The notes: a model not told the origin generated them from the sequence alone. 64,000 nt of DNA from Rubripirellula lacrimiformis (GCF_007741535.1 NZ_CP036525.1:5208001-5272000), one strand, 5' to 3'; positions 36,053 to 47,800 are shown, counted from the first letter of the stretch. Numbers and translations: made by a program.

Positions 36053-37015
36053 TCAGTGGCTGGGGTACACGGGTGCTAGCGGGCCGCCGGGATCTTGAAT
36101 ATCGGTATCGCCGATAAAGATTTGGCCGGCATTGGGACACTTCTTCAGGTCCTCGGCCGACAGGTTCTCGACCGCGGTCGTGATGATCAACTTGATCTCA
36201 CCATCGTGGCGGACCAGTGCCGGACAGGTGTTCTGGGGCGATCCAGGCGTCTTCCACACGCACTGCAATTGGCCGCTTGCGAAATCGTACAGACGCGTTT
36301 GTCCGAACTCGGCCACGCCCGGATGGAACATCGCCACGATGATCCCCTTGCCATCGGGTGTCATGATCATGCCATCGGGAACCGCCGGGTCGTCGGTCAG
36401 GTCCAACACGGTGGTCGGTTCGCCAAGCGTGCCAGCGGCGATGTCCAGCGGATAACGGACGATCGTGCGAGTGGGCGAATCAATGTCGACCAGGTTCAGG
36501 CTGCCATCATCGCCTTGGACGATCGCCTTGCCATTGCTGCAGATCTGGTCGTCGCGAAGTCGGATCAGTTTCTGGTCGCTGCCACGAAACAGATACAAAC
36601 CCGCTTTCTTGGTCGCAAATTCAAGGTCTTTGGTGCCAAAGATCAGATTGTTTTCGAAAACTAAGCCGTCATTGATGATCGTGCCGCTGACATCGCTGTC
36701 GACGCCCTCGCAGATCGGTTCCCACTGGCCCGATCGCACGTCGAACATTCCCAACTTCCGCTCGCAACCGACCACGAAGGTGGTTCCGTTTTTGCAGGGG
36801 AACGCAAACCCGGGACGGCCGGGAAGTTCGAATGATTCGTTCTTGCTGCACAACAGGTCATAAATATTGACGCTGCCGACGGTCGATTCGCTGCCGTGCT
36901 GGATTCCGACCCAACTGAATTTGCTTTCGCTGATCGAGATCGGGCCCTCGGGCAAGAACCGAAGAGCGTCGGTGTCGGGAAATCCAATCGGTCGTGCTTC
37001 AAGTGTTTGATTCAT
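36053..37015 (-). CDS. SMP-30/gluconolactonase-like six-bladed propeller protein
   Basis: A 320-residue protein of the SMP-30/LRE superfamily of metal-dependent lactonases. Landmarks include LPEGPISISESKFSWVGI near residue 20, SGTIINDGLVFENNLIFGTKD (the family's metal-ligand Asn-Asp region), ICSNGKAI in the centre and DGMIMTPDGKGIIVAMFH near 215. No signal peptide is visible, so it is cytosolic. A lactonase role on a sugar or related lactone is inferred from the family; substrates vary widely. Confidence 0.82.
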   Translation of the reverse strand: MNQTLEARPIGFPDTDALRFLPEGPISISESKFSWVGIQHGSESTVGSVNIYDLLCSKNESFELPGRPGFAFPCKNGTTFVVGCERKLGMFDVRSGQWEPICEGVDSDVSGTIINDGLVFENNLIFGTKDLEFATKKAGLYLFRGSDQKLIRLRDDQICSNGKAIVQGDDGSLNLVDIDSPTRTIVRYPLDIAAGTLGEPTTVLDLTDDPAVPDGMIMTPDGKGIIVAMFHPGVAEFGQTRLYDFASGQLQCVWKTPGSPQNTCPALVRHDGEIKLIITTAVENLSAEDLKKCPNAGQIFIGDTDIQDPGGPLAPVYPSH

Positions 37016-37192
37016 ATGCCCGTTTTACACCCTGACGAAGCTGGAAAAAAGGAGTCGCAAACGCGCAGGCGAACATCGATCCGATCGCGTCGGATCGAAA
37101 ATATCCCGAAAGTCGGCTACGCTGATTCACTGTATTCCCGGCCACCATTCTGTCTTCTCGACTACCGCCCGACTCGCACCCCTGACCGGACC

Positions 37193-37630
37193 ATGCCACT
37201 TAGCATCATGCGTCGCTTCTCTTTCTGTGCTGGCCATCGCTTGGTCGGCCACGAGGGCAAATGCCAGAACCTTCACGGCCATAATTACGTCGTCGAGGTC
37301 TACGTCACGGGCCAGGAACAGGACGCCGTCGGCCGAATCCTAGACTTCAAGAAACTGAAACAATCGATCAATGGTTGGTTGGACAAGAATTGGGATCACA
37401 CATTCATCCTGTGGGATAAAGACGAAAACGGGCTGGCCGCGATCCGTTCCTCCCAGCCTCACCGAATCTATGAACTCGACTGCAACCCGACGGCCGAAAA
37501 CATGGCCATCCACTTCCTAGAAGTTGTCTGCCCCGAGGTATTGGCCGACAGCGGCGCTGTCGCCTTCAAAGTACGACTGTGGGAGAGCGAAGAGACGTGT
37601 GCCGAAGTCAGCAAAGACATCGTTGGCTAA
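37193..37630 (+). CDS. 6-pyruvoyl-tetrahydropterin synthase / QueD family protein
   Basis: A 145-residue T-fold enzyme. Zinc ligands are H15 (CAGHRL), H28 and H30 (LHGHNY); the probable catalytic Cys is C24 in GKCQNLHGH, and the other catalytic residues fall in WDHTF and PTAENMA. QueD makes 6-carboxy-tetrahydropterin for queuosine, while PTPS makes tetrahydrobiopterin precursors. The short length fits QueD, but no other queuosine gene is adjacent, so the symbol is left open. ATG 37193 is chosen over a longer frame. The VOC protein gene follows after 28 bp. Confidence 0.88.
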   Translation: MPLSIMRRFSFCAGHRLVGHEGKCQNLHGHNYVVEVYVTGQEQDAVGRILDFKKLKQSINGWLDKNWDHTFILWDKDENGLAAIRSSQPHRIYELDCNPTAENMAIHFLEVVCPEVLADSGAVAFKVRLWESEETCAEVSKDIVG

Positions 37631-37658
37631 ACCAAATTCCCCCCGATGGATCACCACG

Positions 37659-38045
37659 ATGGACAATTTATCGATGCAAGTTCGACGACTGGACCACATC
37701 GCTTTACATGTCGCTGATGTCCCGACCAGCGTCGCTTTCTATCGCGACACGATGAAGTTGCCGCAGATGGACCGGCCGGCTTTCGATTTCCCCGGTGCAT
37801 GGTTTCGACTGGGCGTCGAACAGGAACTGCACTTGATCGGCGATCGTCTGGACCCTGTCTATTCGCACCACCGAGGTGGCCACTTTGCGTTGATCGTCGA
37901 CGAACTGGACAGCTGGGAACAGCATTTGGACCGTCAAGGCGCCACGCGATTGCAGCGCAAAACCAGACCCGACGGAGCCCTGCAAACGTTCGTCCAAGAT
38001 CCCGATGGACATTGGATCGAGCTGTGCGTCCCGCCCAAGAAGTGA
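37659..38045 (+). CDS. VOC superfamily protein (glyoxalase/dioxygenase fold)
   Basis: A 128-residue single VOC module. The first metal ligand is H13 in LDHIALHV and the last is the Glu in HWIELCVPP; in between are HLIGDRLDPVYSHHRGGHFALIV and QTFVQDPDGHW, which provide the other ligand positions. The family includes glyoxalase I, methylmalonyl-CoA epimerase and fosfomycin-resistance enzymes. The exact reaction is undecided. It is closely spaced behind the PTPS/QueD gene. ATG 37659 is used; ATG 37674 is an alternative. Confidence 0.88.
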   Translation: MDNLSMQVRRLDHIALHVADVPTSVAFYRDTMKLPQMDRPAFDFPGAWFRLGVEQELHLIGDRLDPVYSHHRGGHFALIVDELDSWEQHLDRQGATRLQRKTRPDGALQTFVQDPDGHWIELCVPPKK

Positions 38046-38166
38046 TCGCCAACGAAACGAAGCGTTCCCAGTGGACAGTCGCCGGGGGCTTGGCGTGAGC
38101 CTTGGGCTGCGAAACTCACCAAGGGCTTGTCGATTGAGTGAGCTGCAATCTTTGTGATGAAATCAA

Positions 38167-38240
38167 GGCGAAGGAGCTCCAGAGTTGAACTCCTTCGCCA
38201 TGGTCGCAGGATTACCGAAAGTCTTGACGACTTCCGCTAC
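38167..38240. repeat. Perfect hairpin plus CGAAAGTC-type repeat
   Basis: GGCGAAGGAG (38167-38176) pairs exactly with CTCCTTCGCC (38190-38199) across a 13-nt loop. It is followed by CCGAAAGTCTTGACGACTTCCG (38214-38235), a degenerate member of the dispersed palindrome family. Both lie in the 225-bp gap between two converging genes and may end transcription in either direction. Confidence 0.6.
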
Positions 38241-38270
38241 CCGATGCTTCACAGCGTTTCCTCAGACCGC

Positions 38271-38645
38271 TTACTTGTGCGGTGTGTGACAGGCTTTGCA
38301 GTTGGCGGCCTTCTTCAACATCTCGCCCGCCTTCGGATCGTCCTTGACGGCTGCTTCGCTGGCCTTGACCAGAGCACCGGTCAATTTGTCCCAACTTTCC
38401 TGTTCACCCTTCTTCGGTGTGTTCTTTGCAAGCGCGACCATCATGTCGTGCAGCGTCTTCTTTTCTTCTTCGGATGCGTCACCACTGGCGACCTTCTTCA
38501 GCAGCGGCCCCTTCATCGCCTTCTTCATGATGTCCTTCGTTGCGTACTTCGGTTCGGCATCGTCGTCGGCAGCCAAAACCGGGATCGCCGTCAATGCGAC
38601 AAGCAGACCTGCGGAACTTAAGATCGTCCAAAATTTCTTAGACAT
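38271..38645 (-). CDS. Small secreted c-type cytochrome (cytochrome c'-like)
   Basis: A 124-residue protein with a Sec signal peptide (ILSSAGLLVALTAIPVLA, mature from about residue 29). The mature part is a Lys-rich helical bundle and ends in C116-K-A-C119-H120, a haem-attachment CxxCH only four residues from the C-terminus. Cytochromes c' and related class II proteins carry their haem site near the C-terminus of a four-helix bundle, so this call fits length and layout. Electron-transfer partners are not in the window. ATG 38645 is chosen because the signal peptide starts there. Confidence 0.75.
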   Translation of the reverse strand: MSKKFWTILSSAGLLVALTAIPVLAADDDAEPKYATKDIMKKAMKGPLLKKVASGDASEEEKKTLHDMMVALAKNTPKKGEQESWDKLTGALVKASEAAVKDDPKAGEMLKKAANCKACHTPHK

Positions 38646-38840
38646 CGGCACTCTCAATCCAATCGGGAAAAACGGGAAGCACAGAAAACGCAGACTCGCC
38701 AAGATAGCGGAGCCAGAATCGGGCCGCCACAAGCAGCCGCTGACGGGTGCCCCATTATGCTATTCTGGAACCGGCTGCGGTGCCCGGTACCGATCCGGTC
38801 ACGCGTTTCACCCTCGCCTTGATTTCGCAAAGGTTCCCCC

Positions 38841-40247
38841 ATGGATCATTCCAGGTTTAGCCGTCGCTGTTGGCTTCGCGGGGCAGGAGCCAGCATCATT
38901 GGGCTGCCGTTTTTAGAGGAAATGGCGATCGGGGCCGGTCCCGCCGCTACCGTGGTCCCCACGCGATCGTTCAACGTTTTTTTTGGTTTGGGAATCCCAG
39001 CGCCACTGCAAACCGAGGGTTTCGACGGGGTACTGGAACCGCTGCGGCCGCTGGCCGACAAGCTGTTGATCATGCGAAACATCGATCAGGTTCGATGCGA
39101 CGAGTCCGGCATCAACGCCCACTTCGACGGGGCAAGTGGGGCATTCACGGCAACGCCGCCTGATGGCGAGGCCAAGGCCGGTGGTGCGTCGATCGACCAA
39201 GTCATCCGCAAATCGGCCTATCCCGATGGGCTGCCGCCAAGTGTCGTGCCGACGCTGGTCGCCGGCACCTTCTTTCGTCGCAGCCGCGTCAGCCGATATG
39301 TGCATAGCTACAACAGCGATGGCACCGTCGCGGCTAATATCCAAGAGAAACCACGCGATGTGTTTGACCGTGTCTTCGGCGTACTCGAAGGCGCCTCGGA
39401 CCACGGGGAGCGGCGCCTAAAACGCAGCGTTCTAGATGCGGTGGTCGACCAATACAAATTTTACACCGGCGCAAACTCGCCTCTTTCGGCCGCATCGCGA
39501 GGCCGCATCGCTGACCACTTGGACCGGATCCGCGAATACGAACAACGGGCGTTCGAAGTCCGACAATTGGATCCCGACGGACCGGCCTACCCTGCACCGT
39601 CCAACCTCGCCCACGGTGGCAAAGCCGACCCCGGCGGCGAAGGCATCGACATGGAACTGGACCAATTAACCGCCGAATGGAGATTGCAGGCCGACCTGTA
39701 CGCGCTGGCCATCGAACTGGATCGCACTCGATTCGGATCGTTGACGTTCTTAGCCGCCGGCGAACGACTGCGGATCAAGGGCGACTATCAATACGATGGT
39801 CGCCTGATCCATACCTTCGACGATTCGTCTCAATTGGGCCGCGGTGGATCGGCCGGCTGCAGCCACGAATGGTGGCATAAGTTCAACGAAAAGAAAAAGA
39901 ACGAACAGCTGCGTGCCCATGCCCACATGAAGATGCGCGAAGTCGCCTACTTCCTTTCTCGCTTGGACGAAACCACCGAAGCCAACGGAAAGACCATTCT
40001 GGAAAACAGCTGTATCACGATTAGCACGGAATCGGGCGATGGCCGTCACAGCGATGTCAAACGGGAACTCTCGGGTGTTTTCCACGCCATCACATCCGCC
40101 GGTGGCCGATTCAAAACCGGCCAAATCATGGACGTCGGACACGAGGGCATCGATGTCTACAACACGATGCTGGAACGCATGGGTGCCGACGACCGGCTAG
40201 GGCCCGCGGAGCGTGAAATGCAACGGGTGGAAAAGATCCTTGCCTAG
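38841..40247 (+). CDS. DUF1552 family protein
   Basis: A 468-residue protein with a twin-arginine-type start (FSRRCWLRGAGASIIGLPFLEEM) and the DUF1552 body: FNVFFGLGIPAPLQ, KLLIMRNIDQV, INAHFDGASGAFTA, SIDQVIRKSA, and a C-terminal GAD-type block. DUF1552 proteins are exported and abundant in Planctomycetes and Verrucomicrobia, usually encoded next to DUF1592/1587/1588 proteins; no such partner is seen here. Function unknown; a role in handling complex polysaccharides or in multi-heme complexes has been suggested for the related clusters but is not shown here. Confidence 0.9.
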   Translation: MDHSRFSRRCWLRGAGASIIGLPFLEEMAIGAGPAATVVPTRSFNVFFGLGIPAPLQTEGFDGVLEPLRPLADKLLIMRNIDQVRCDESGINAHFDGASGAFTATPPDGEAKAGGASIDQVIRKSAYPDGLPPSVVPTLVAGTFFRRSRVSRYVHSYNSDGTVAANIQEKPRDVFDRVFGVLEGASDHGERRLKRSVLDAVVDQYKFYTGANSPLSAASRGRIADHLDRIREYEQRAFEVRQLDPDGPAYPAPSNLAHGGKADPGGEGIDMELDQLTAEWRLQADLYALAIELDRTRFGSLTFLAAGERLRIKGDYQYDGRLIHTFDDSSQLGRGGSAGCSHEWWHKFNEKKKNEQLRAHAHMKMREVAYFLSRLDETTEANGKTILENSCITISTESGDGRHSDVKRELSGVFHAITSAGGRFKTGQIMDVGHEGIDVYNTMLERMGADDRLGPAEREMQRVEKILA

Positions 40248-40290
40248 CAACGTGCGTGAAAAAAGTGGTCGACCAGTCCTTAGCGGTCTG

Positions 40291-41235
40291 CTAGATCCAC
40301 TGTTTCAGCGTCTGCAGGTCGGTCTTCATCGCCTTCAAGTGGTCGGGGACAAGTTCCGGCTTGCGATGGTCCAAGTACTCTTCATGCAACGAGATCGGTC
40401 CATCGAACTCACCTAGCTTCATCGCCTGGATCGCTTCTTTGCCGACGCGACCTTCGCCCAACGGGACGTTGATCAACCGATTGCCATCCCACTTGAAATC
40501 TTTGATGTACATCGCGCCGATGTGTGGCCGGATCAGTTCCAAAGCCACGGGCCATGACATCCCGCCTTCGGCGATCCCGTGCCGAATGTCATAGGCCACG
40601 CCGAGGTCGGATTTTGCGATCCCTTGCAGCCCAAGGTGCAAATCCCAGATCGGTGCGCCAAAGTAATTCTTGCCCGCGTGGTTCTGGTACAGCCCCTGGA
40701 TGCCGTAGCTATGGTTCAGGGCCGCCAAATCTTGCAGGCCCGGCCGCCACTGTTGGATTTGATCAGCGATGTTCTGGTTCAGATCGTACTTCAGGTACTC
40801 CATCCGATAGCGTTGGATGCCGAGCGTCGCCGCCGTCCGCAACACACGCTTGGTCAACGGATCGCTTGCGTCCCGAATGTCGGTGGTGATCAACAACACC
40901 TTCAGTCCGCGTTTGTCCAACGCCTCGACCAAGCGGGGCAGATCATCTTCGACCTTCTCTGGCTCGACATTTCCGCCCGGTCGCACCGGTGCTTCAATGC
41001 CATCGAAACCGGCTTCGGCCAACACGTCGGCCATTTCATCAAACGAGATCGAATTCAGTGGCTTGGTGAACACGCCGATCGGCGCCACGGGTGGTTTGAC
41101 GTCCTGACTATCGCTTGTCGCTTGACCTTGCTTCTGGTCCGCGGACGCGGAATCTGCAGAGACGAACATTGATGCGGCGGCAGTGGCGGACGCGGCGGCA
41201 AGAAAATCACGGCGAGAACGGATGGGAGACATCAA
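40291..41235 (-). CDS. Sugar phosphate isomerase/epimerase-like TIM-barrel protein, exported
   Basis: A 314-residue protein with a twin-arginine leader (RSRRDFLAAASATAAASMF). The rest is an AP-endonuclease-2/xylose-isomerase-like TIM barrel (ADVLAEAGFDGIEAPVRPGG, YQNHAGKN, LGVAYDIRHGIAEGG, IKDFKWDGNRLINVPLGEG, FDGPISLHEEYL), which places the metal-binding Glu, His and Asp in the usual strands. In planctomycetes such Tat-exported epimerase-like proteins are frequent and assumed to act on sugars. It is convergent with the DUF1552 gene (43 bp gap). Confidence 0.85.
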   Translation of the reverse strand: MMSPIRSRRDFLAAASATAAASMFVSADSASADQKQGQATSDSQDVKPPVAPIGVFTKPLNSISFDEMADVLAEAGFDGIEAPVRPGGNVEPEKVEDDLPRLVEALDKRGLKVLLITTDIRDASDPLTKRVLRTAATLGIQRYRMEYLKYDLNQNIADQIQQWRPGLQDLAALNHSYGIQGLYQNHAGKNYFGAPIWDLHLGLQGIAKSDLGVAYDIRHGIAEGGMSWPVALELIRPHIGAMYIKDFKWDGNRLINVPLGEGRVGKEAIQAMKLGEFDGPISLHEEYLDHRKPELVPDHLKAMKTDLQTLKQWI

Positions 41236-41805
41236 ATGCAGCTCTTTCAGGGGGCGGGCGGGGCAGAAGCGGTCAAAACGGCGAGGCCCCCATCATGACC
41301 CGGCGGCTGCGGCATGTCAGCCAACTGCCGCTGGCAATCGGCAAACAAAATTCAAATCCAACAAATTTCTGTTCTCCGTGCAAATTTTCTGGTCGGCGAC
41401 AAATTCTAGGAAACATGGAACTTTTAGAGAACTTCGCGAAGCTTCGAACGTTTCAGGTACTGCAACCGTTGTAGCCGGACAGCTATCGCGAAGGTTCGCA
41501 GCGAAATCAGAAGTGAGCAAATGGCGGCTATGCCGAACGTTTTTGCCATTTCGCCTTCCGTAGCTTCTTCTGAGTTGTCTTCTTCGCGACGCTCTTTCGC
41601 CGCTAAATCCCCGTCTATTTGGGGGTTCCTCTTATCCCAAAAAAATCGACAATCCTCACCCAATCGGCGGGTGCCGGTTTTGCTTTCCTGGGGCGTCGTA
41701 ATTACCCTTTCACGTCGGCGAGCGTTCTGTGCTGCGCCATTAGCACACGACTTTTTCAGCGTTCGTATCCATTTCTAGTTTTCATCCTGCAGAGTTTTCC
41801 CACCC
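41236..41805. other. Long leader region of the giant gene
   Basis: About 570 bp between the TIM-barrel gene (minus) and the giant gene (plus), so both promoters are expected. A short stem with CCCC...GGGG arms lies near 41611-41627. Open frames of about 80 codons exist on both strands, but none has support. No purine-rich Shine-Dalgarno sequence precedes the ATG at 41806. Confidence 0.5.
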
Positions 41806-44800
41806 ATGGTCCAACTTCGACCAACCGCGAAAACGCGGCGCCAGCTTCGTACCGAAAAACGACGTTTGCAATTGGAGTCGCTTGAGCGGCGAGAACTTTT
41901 GGCAGCCGAAATCATCGGCACAACCGGCTTAGAACCCCACGCAGTTTTTGCTCCCGATACGCCGCAAAGCTACATCGATCAATGGGAACAGGAACACGGA
42001 AACGCGCCGGTCCCGGACGGATTTGTCGGTCCGATCAACCTTTCCAGTTCGCGGTGGACCAACCCCACCGGCGGAGTGAGCCCAGAGATCGGCGACGGAG
42101 CGACAATTTCGTGGAGCTTCATTCCTGACAACACGTTGGTTGCCGGGGACGCTGCGCCAGCCGGCAGCGATCTGATCGCGTTTCTAGACGGTATCTATGG
42201 CGGAACCGGAAACAGCACGATCGAAACCAAACCATGGTTCCCGTTGTTCCAGAACGTGTTCGACGAATGGGAAACGAATTCGGGACTGACATTCGTCTAC
42301 GAACCCAACGACGACGGTGCTGCACAGGGTGGCAACGCCGTTGGCGAGATCGGCGTGCGCGGGGACATTCGAATTGGTGGTGCCAATATCGATGGCAACT
42401 ACAACACGCTGGCCTACAACTTCATTCCCACCGGCGGTGGAAATAGCGGTGTGGACGGGGACATGGTCATCGACACCGCCGACATTTTCTATGCCAACAA
42501 TTCCAATGGTGCCGGCGGCGAAAATCGTGGTCTTCACAACGTGCTGATGCACGAAGTCGGTCACGGACTGGGCCTGTTGCACGTCGAACCTGTCAACCAA
42601 ACCAAGTTGATGGAACCGTCGGTCAATTTTTCGTTCCTCGGTGCCCAGCATGACGACAAGCTGGCGATCCAAAGCCTGTATGGCGACCGATTCAGCGACA
42701 ACAACTCCCAAGCCAACGCTACCGATCTAGGGCAGGTCAACGCGGCTTCGATTCATGCCACGAATGTATCGATCGACAGCAATAGTGACATCGACTGGTA
42801 CAGTTTCGACGCCGAAGCGGGTGAATTGCTGACATTGGCGATCACGCCGTCGGGCGAAGCCTACAGCGTCGGGGCCCAGGGCGGATCGGCCAGCGACGTG
42901 GATTCCCGATCCAACAGCGACCTGCGTTTCGAACTGTACACCCCCTCGGGCGACCTGATCGTATCGCAGAATGCTGCTGCCGAAGGTGAACCCGAATATG
43001 CGTCCTCGATTGCGCTGTTGGAATCCGGCAAGTACACCGTCGGTGTGTTTGGCAGTTCCAGTCGCGGTGCGAACTCGGGCGAGAACTCGCAAACCCAGTT
43101 CTACAGTTTGACGGTCCAGCAGTCGCAGTTGACGGACCCATCCCTGATCGCGGTGGCCCCGAACAATGGCGAACTGTTTGACCTGGATCCGACCGATCAA
43201 TCCAGCAATTTCCGCGAATTGGCGCCCACCGAACTGACCCTGACCTTCGGCGGCACCCACGCGATCGATGCGTCAACTCTGGACGCGATTACGGTCCAAT
43301 ACAGCGAGTCCGGGAACTTTGTGTTGGACGCCGTTGACGTCAACATTGGCTACATCGGATTGGACGCCAGCGGACGAAATGCGATCGTGCGATTTGCCGA
43401 AAATCTCAGCGACGGCTTCTATCAGCTATCGGTTTCATCCGAATTGTCCAGCGTTGCCGGCATTCCGTTTCTGCCCAGTTCACCAGAGCCGGTACCCGGT
43501 GCCCCGTTGCAAACGCGAGAAGTGATCAGCTTCGAGATCGAACTCGGCGCCAAGGTCATTGCTGTCGTTGCGCAGCCGATCGTTGGTGGGTCTGCGAACC
43601 TTCGTGAAATCGACGTCTACTTTGACGACGCAGATCTATTCCGCCCTGGATCCACGATTGCAAACCCGAGTTTTTATCAGCTCGTTGACACACAAAACAC
43701 TGCGACGACCGAGGATGATGTCCTTGCGATGCCCCAATCGATCGCTGTCGACTCGGTCGCTCGGAAAGTCACGCTGACCTTCGCCGCGGATCTAGACGCC
43801 TACGTTGACCCGGGCGACACGCTGCGGCTTCGCGTTGGTGACAACACGGATTTCACCAACATCAACGTCACCAGGCAGTCGATTCCAACCGACGCAGGCC
43901 TGACCAAGACCACCGCGGCCGCCGTCACATCCGCAGCGACTGGCAGCTGGTCGACCGTGATCACCGGTCAAGCGATCCGAAACTTCGGCGCAATCCAGGT
44001 CAATCCGATGGTGGACGATGCCGGATCCCGAAGTGATCCCGGTCATCGCGATATCGAGATCGAAGGTCACTTTCTATCGCCAGGTTCGATCGATGGTGAC
44101 AACAGTGTCACAACCATCGCCTACACGTTCTTGCGAAACACACCGTACGGATCGAACAGTCAGGGCGATCCGCTGTTCAATCAAATGAACGCGGAACAAG
44201 AGAAGCGTTTCCTAGAGATTTTGGATTTGTACAGTGCCCAATTGGGGATCGACTTCGTCGAAACGGAAACCTTTGGCTTGCGTCTGATCGTTGGTGACTT
44301 GTCGACAGCCGACCCGACTGTCGTCAGCGGACCGGGCGGCACAGCGGGCTTGGGCGGCCCAGGCGGCGTCACGATGGATGCACTCGATTTCACGACCTCG
44401 CAGTCGAATCAGTTCGGTGCAGGTTTCTTCAATGTGGCACTCCACGAAATCGGCCATGCCATTGGGCTGGGCCACTCGTACGAACTATCCCCTGGGACGG
44501 TTCAAGGATCCACTGGCCAATACCCTGATCCGGAACGAACCGGCCCCGGCACCGAGTGGGCATTCCCCAGCGCCAACGACATCGTTCACGGTATCCATTT
44601 GCACCAACGTGAATCGTTGGACGTTGACCTCTACAAAGTCAGCGTCGCCGAAACGGGCATATTGAAGGCACAGACTTTTGCCCAACGGTTGCCCAGCGCC
44701 AGCTTGCTGGACACGCGTTTGTCGCTGTACCAAGAAGACGCCAGCGGCAAACTGGTTTTGGTCTCGGCCAATGAAGACTACTTCGGGGCGGATTCCTTCA

Positions 44801-47800
44801 TCGAGTACTCCGTCACGGCCGGTGACTACTACGTCGGTGTATCGTCCGAAGGCAATTCATTGTTCGACCCCAATTCGGGTTTGACGGCCGCCGGGGGTAC
44901 CAGCGAAGGCAGCTACGAATTGCGAGTCGATTTTAAGAGCGAAGCGGCAACCGCCATGGTCGACGCGGCGGGAACCCGGATCGACGGTGACCGCGATGGT
45001 TCGCAGGGGGGCATCTACGACTTCTGGTTCGAACCGGTCGACACAACCACCATTTTCGTCAACAAGCTTGGCGGAACCGGTGTCGGCCCGCTGGGATCGC
45101 TTACGAATCCCTACACCGATATTCCTGCTGCACTAGCGGCTGCCGAAGCCGCCGTCGCTGCCAACGACGGCGTCGTGGTTCGACTATTGCCTAACGGCGG
45201 TGTCGACGCAGACGTCATGACCGCCGGCGATAATCTGGCCTATGAAATCGGCGTCATACCGTCGATCAACGACACGCTGGACGATGGTCGCAACCTGACA
45301 CTGCCTCGCGGGGTCCATTTGGTCGTCGACGCCGGCGTGATCATGAAGTTCTTGGACGCTCGGATTTCGGTCGGTAGCGATGACGACGGGAACGACCGTA
45401 GCGAAGGATCGATTTCGGTTCAGGGCACACCCGATCTACCGGTCTACTTCACCAGTTACAACGACACCACGCTAGGATCCAACAGCAACATCTTCGGCAG
45501 TGCAGTCCAACGGGGTGATTGGGGGGGGATCGAAATCCGTAGTGACGTCGACCGCCTGCAAGGCCGCAACGACCTATCCCGCCAAGGGATTTTCCAGAAC
45601 TACGTCAATCACGCACAGTTCTCCTACGGCGGTGGTGAAGTCTCCACGGTCGGCCGCACCATTGACCCGATTCACCTATCCGATTCGCGTCCCGAACTGT
45701 CGTACAACATGATCGTGCGCAGCAGCGGTGCAGCGATGTCGGCCGACCCGAACGCCTTTGAAGTCACCACGTTCGCCGAACCGCGATTCCAAAGTTTTTC
45801 AATTTCCGGAGACGGATTCTCGACCGATTATGACCGCGTGGGACCGAGCATCTTCGGCAACCTGTTCGACGAGAATTCAACCAACGGCATCTTCGTGCGG
45901 ATCGACACGCCCGCCGGTGGTGGGCTAGAAACGCTTCGCGTGACCGCTCGCTTTGACGATACCGACATCGTCCATGTATTGGGCGAAAACCTGTTGATCG
46001 ACGGCAACGCGGGGGGCCCGATCCAAGTTTCACGTCGCCCCAGCCCGATCATTGGATTGGCAGTCGCCAGTGGCGGGGCACTGACCGCCGGCAATTATCA
46101 ATACAGTTACACGTTTGTCGATCAGTTTGGGTTCGAAAGTCCCGGATCGGTTGTCCAGCAGATCAACGCCGTGGCTGCGAATTCACAGATCGATCTGACG
46201 AACATTCCGGTCGCCAGCGAGCAATATGTTGCTAGACGGCTGTACCGCAGCGTCGGCGGCAGCCCGTTTACGCTGGTCGCCGAGCTGGATAAATCGTCGC
46301 GTGACTACACCGACAATTTGACCACGCCGGCCATCGGGGCACCGACGATGGATCCCACTAACGCCGCTGTGATCCATAGTCGGCCCGACGGCACGCTGGT
46401 CGTTGATCCGGGCACGCTGATCAAGAATCGCGGCGCCCGTATTCAGCTTGGATTCGGCGCGACGTTGATCGCCGAAGGGATCGAAGGGAAAGAAATTGTT
46501 CTGACAGCACGCGCCGATGATCGTTACGGTGCCGGCGGAACGTTCGATACCAACGGGAACGGAGCCAGCGTCGGTGCACCCGCGGCCTGGGCTGGTATTT
46601 ATGCGTCACCAACGAGTCGGCTGAGTATCGATCATACCTACGTCGCATTCGCCGGTGGTACCACCGGTGTGAATGGCGGTACAGCCTCGTTCAACCCGAT
46701 TCAAATCCACCAAGCCGACGCCCGCATCGCAAACTCGGTCTTCGAAGACAACGCCGATGGAACCGGCGTTTCCCAAGGAGATGCGCGCCGCGACTTTGCT
46801 CCGAACGCCGCTGCAACGATCTATGTCACCAACGCCCAGCCCACCTTCGTCGGCAACACGCTGATCAATAACGAGGGTTCCGCGTTCAACATCAACGTCA
46901 ATTCGATGAACGCGGACTTTGTCACCGACCTAGGTCGTCAGACAGGCGCCGTCGCAATATACGAAACGCCGCCCGCCAACAACGGCCCCGTGCTGCGTGG
47001 CAACCGGATGTCGGGCAATGGTGTCAATGGTGTCACCATCCGCGGGGAAGTCCTCACCACCGAAGTGGTCTGGGACGACACGGACATTGTCCACGTGCTT
47101 CGAAACGACATCGAAATTCCTGACCTGCACACCTACGGTGGCATGCGGATGGAAAGCAGTTCCAACGAGGCCTTGGTGGTCAAGGCAGAGAACGCCGAAA
47201 TCTTGGCGACGGGTCGATCATTGGACATCGATGATCGAATTGGTGGCCGCCTGATCGTGTTGGGGCAACCTGGATTCCCGGTCGTGATCACGGCCTTGAA
47301 CGACGCCACCGTCGGTGCCGGGTTCTCACCAACGGGATCCGCCCAACTAGAAACCGTCGCGCCCACCAACGGGCCGACACCGGGATCATGGCAAGGGTTG
47401 AAATTCGATTCGTACAGCCATGACCGAAACGTGGCGACCGCAATCGAGCGAGAAGGATCGGTCAGTGGACTCAGCGATTCCAACGGCGACATTGGCGTGC
47501 AACAAGACCTTGGGTTGCTGGCTGCGAATGAAAAGTCGGGCGACGAAAACATTCGCTTAGGTTTCACCGTTCATGGTGCGATCGCAGCGGACTTCGACAA
47601 GGACCTGTATAGCTTCGAAGGCGTTGCCGGAACCGCGGTTTGGTTGGACATCGACGAAACCGACCCCCGTTTGGACACGGTGCTGGAACTGATCGACGGC
47701 AACGGACGGGTGCTGGCTCTGAGCCAAAACTCACGCACCGAATCGGCAAACGGTGCGTTGACCTACACCGATACAACCTTGATGCGGCCCGGCCACGCGT

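Noticed and set aside
41424-41663. Minus-strand frame of 79 codons in the giant-gene leader with an acidic head and a hydrophobic stretch
   Set aside because: No ribosome-binding site or homology could be seen, and it lies in a region expected to hold promoters; kept only as a note.
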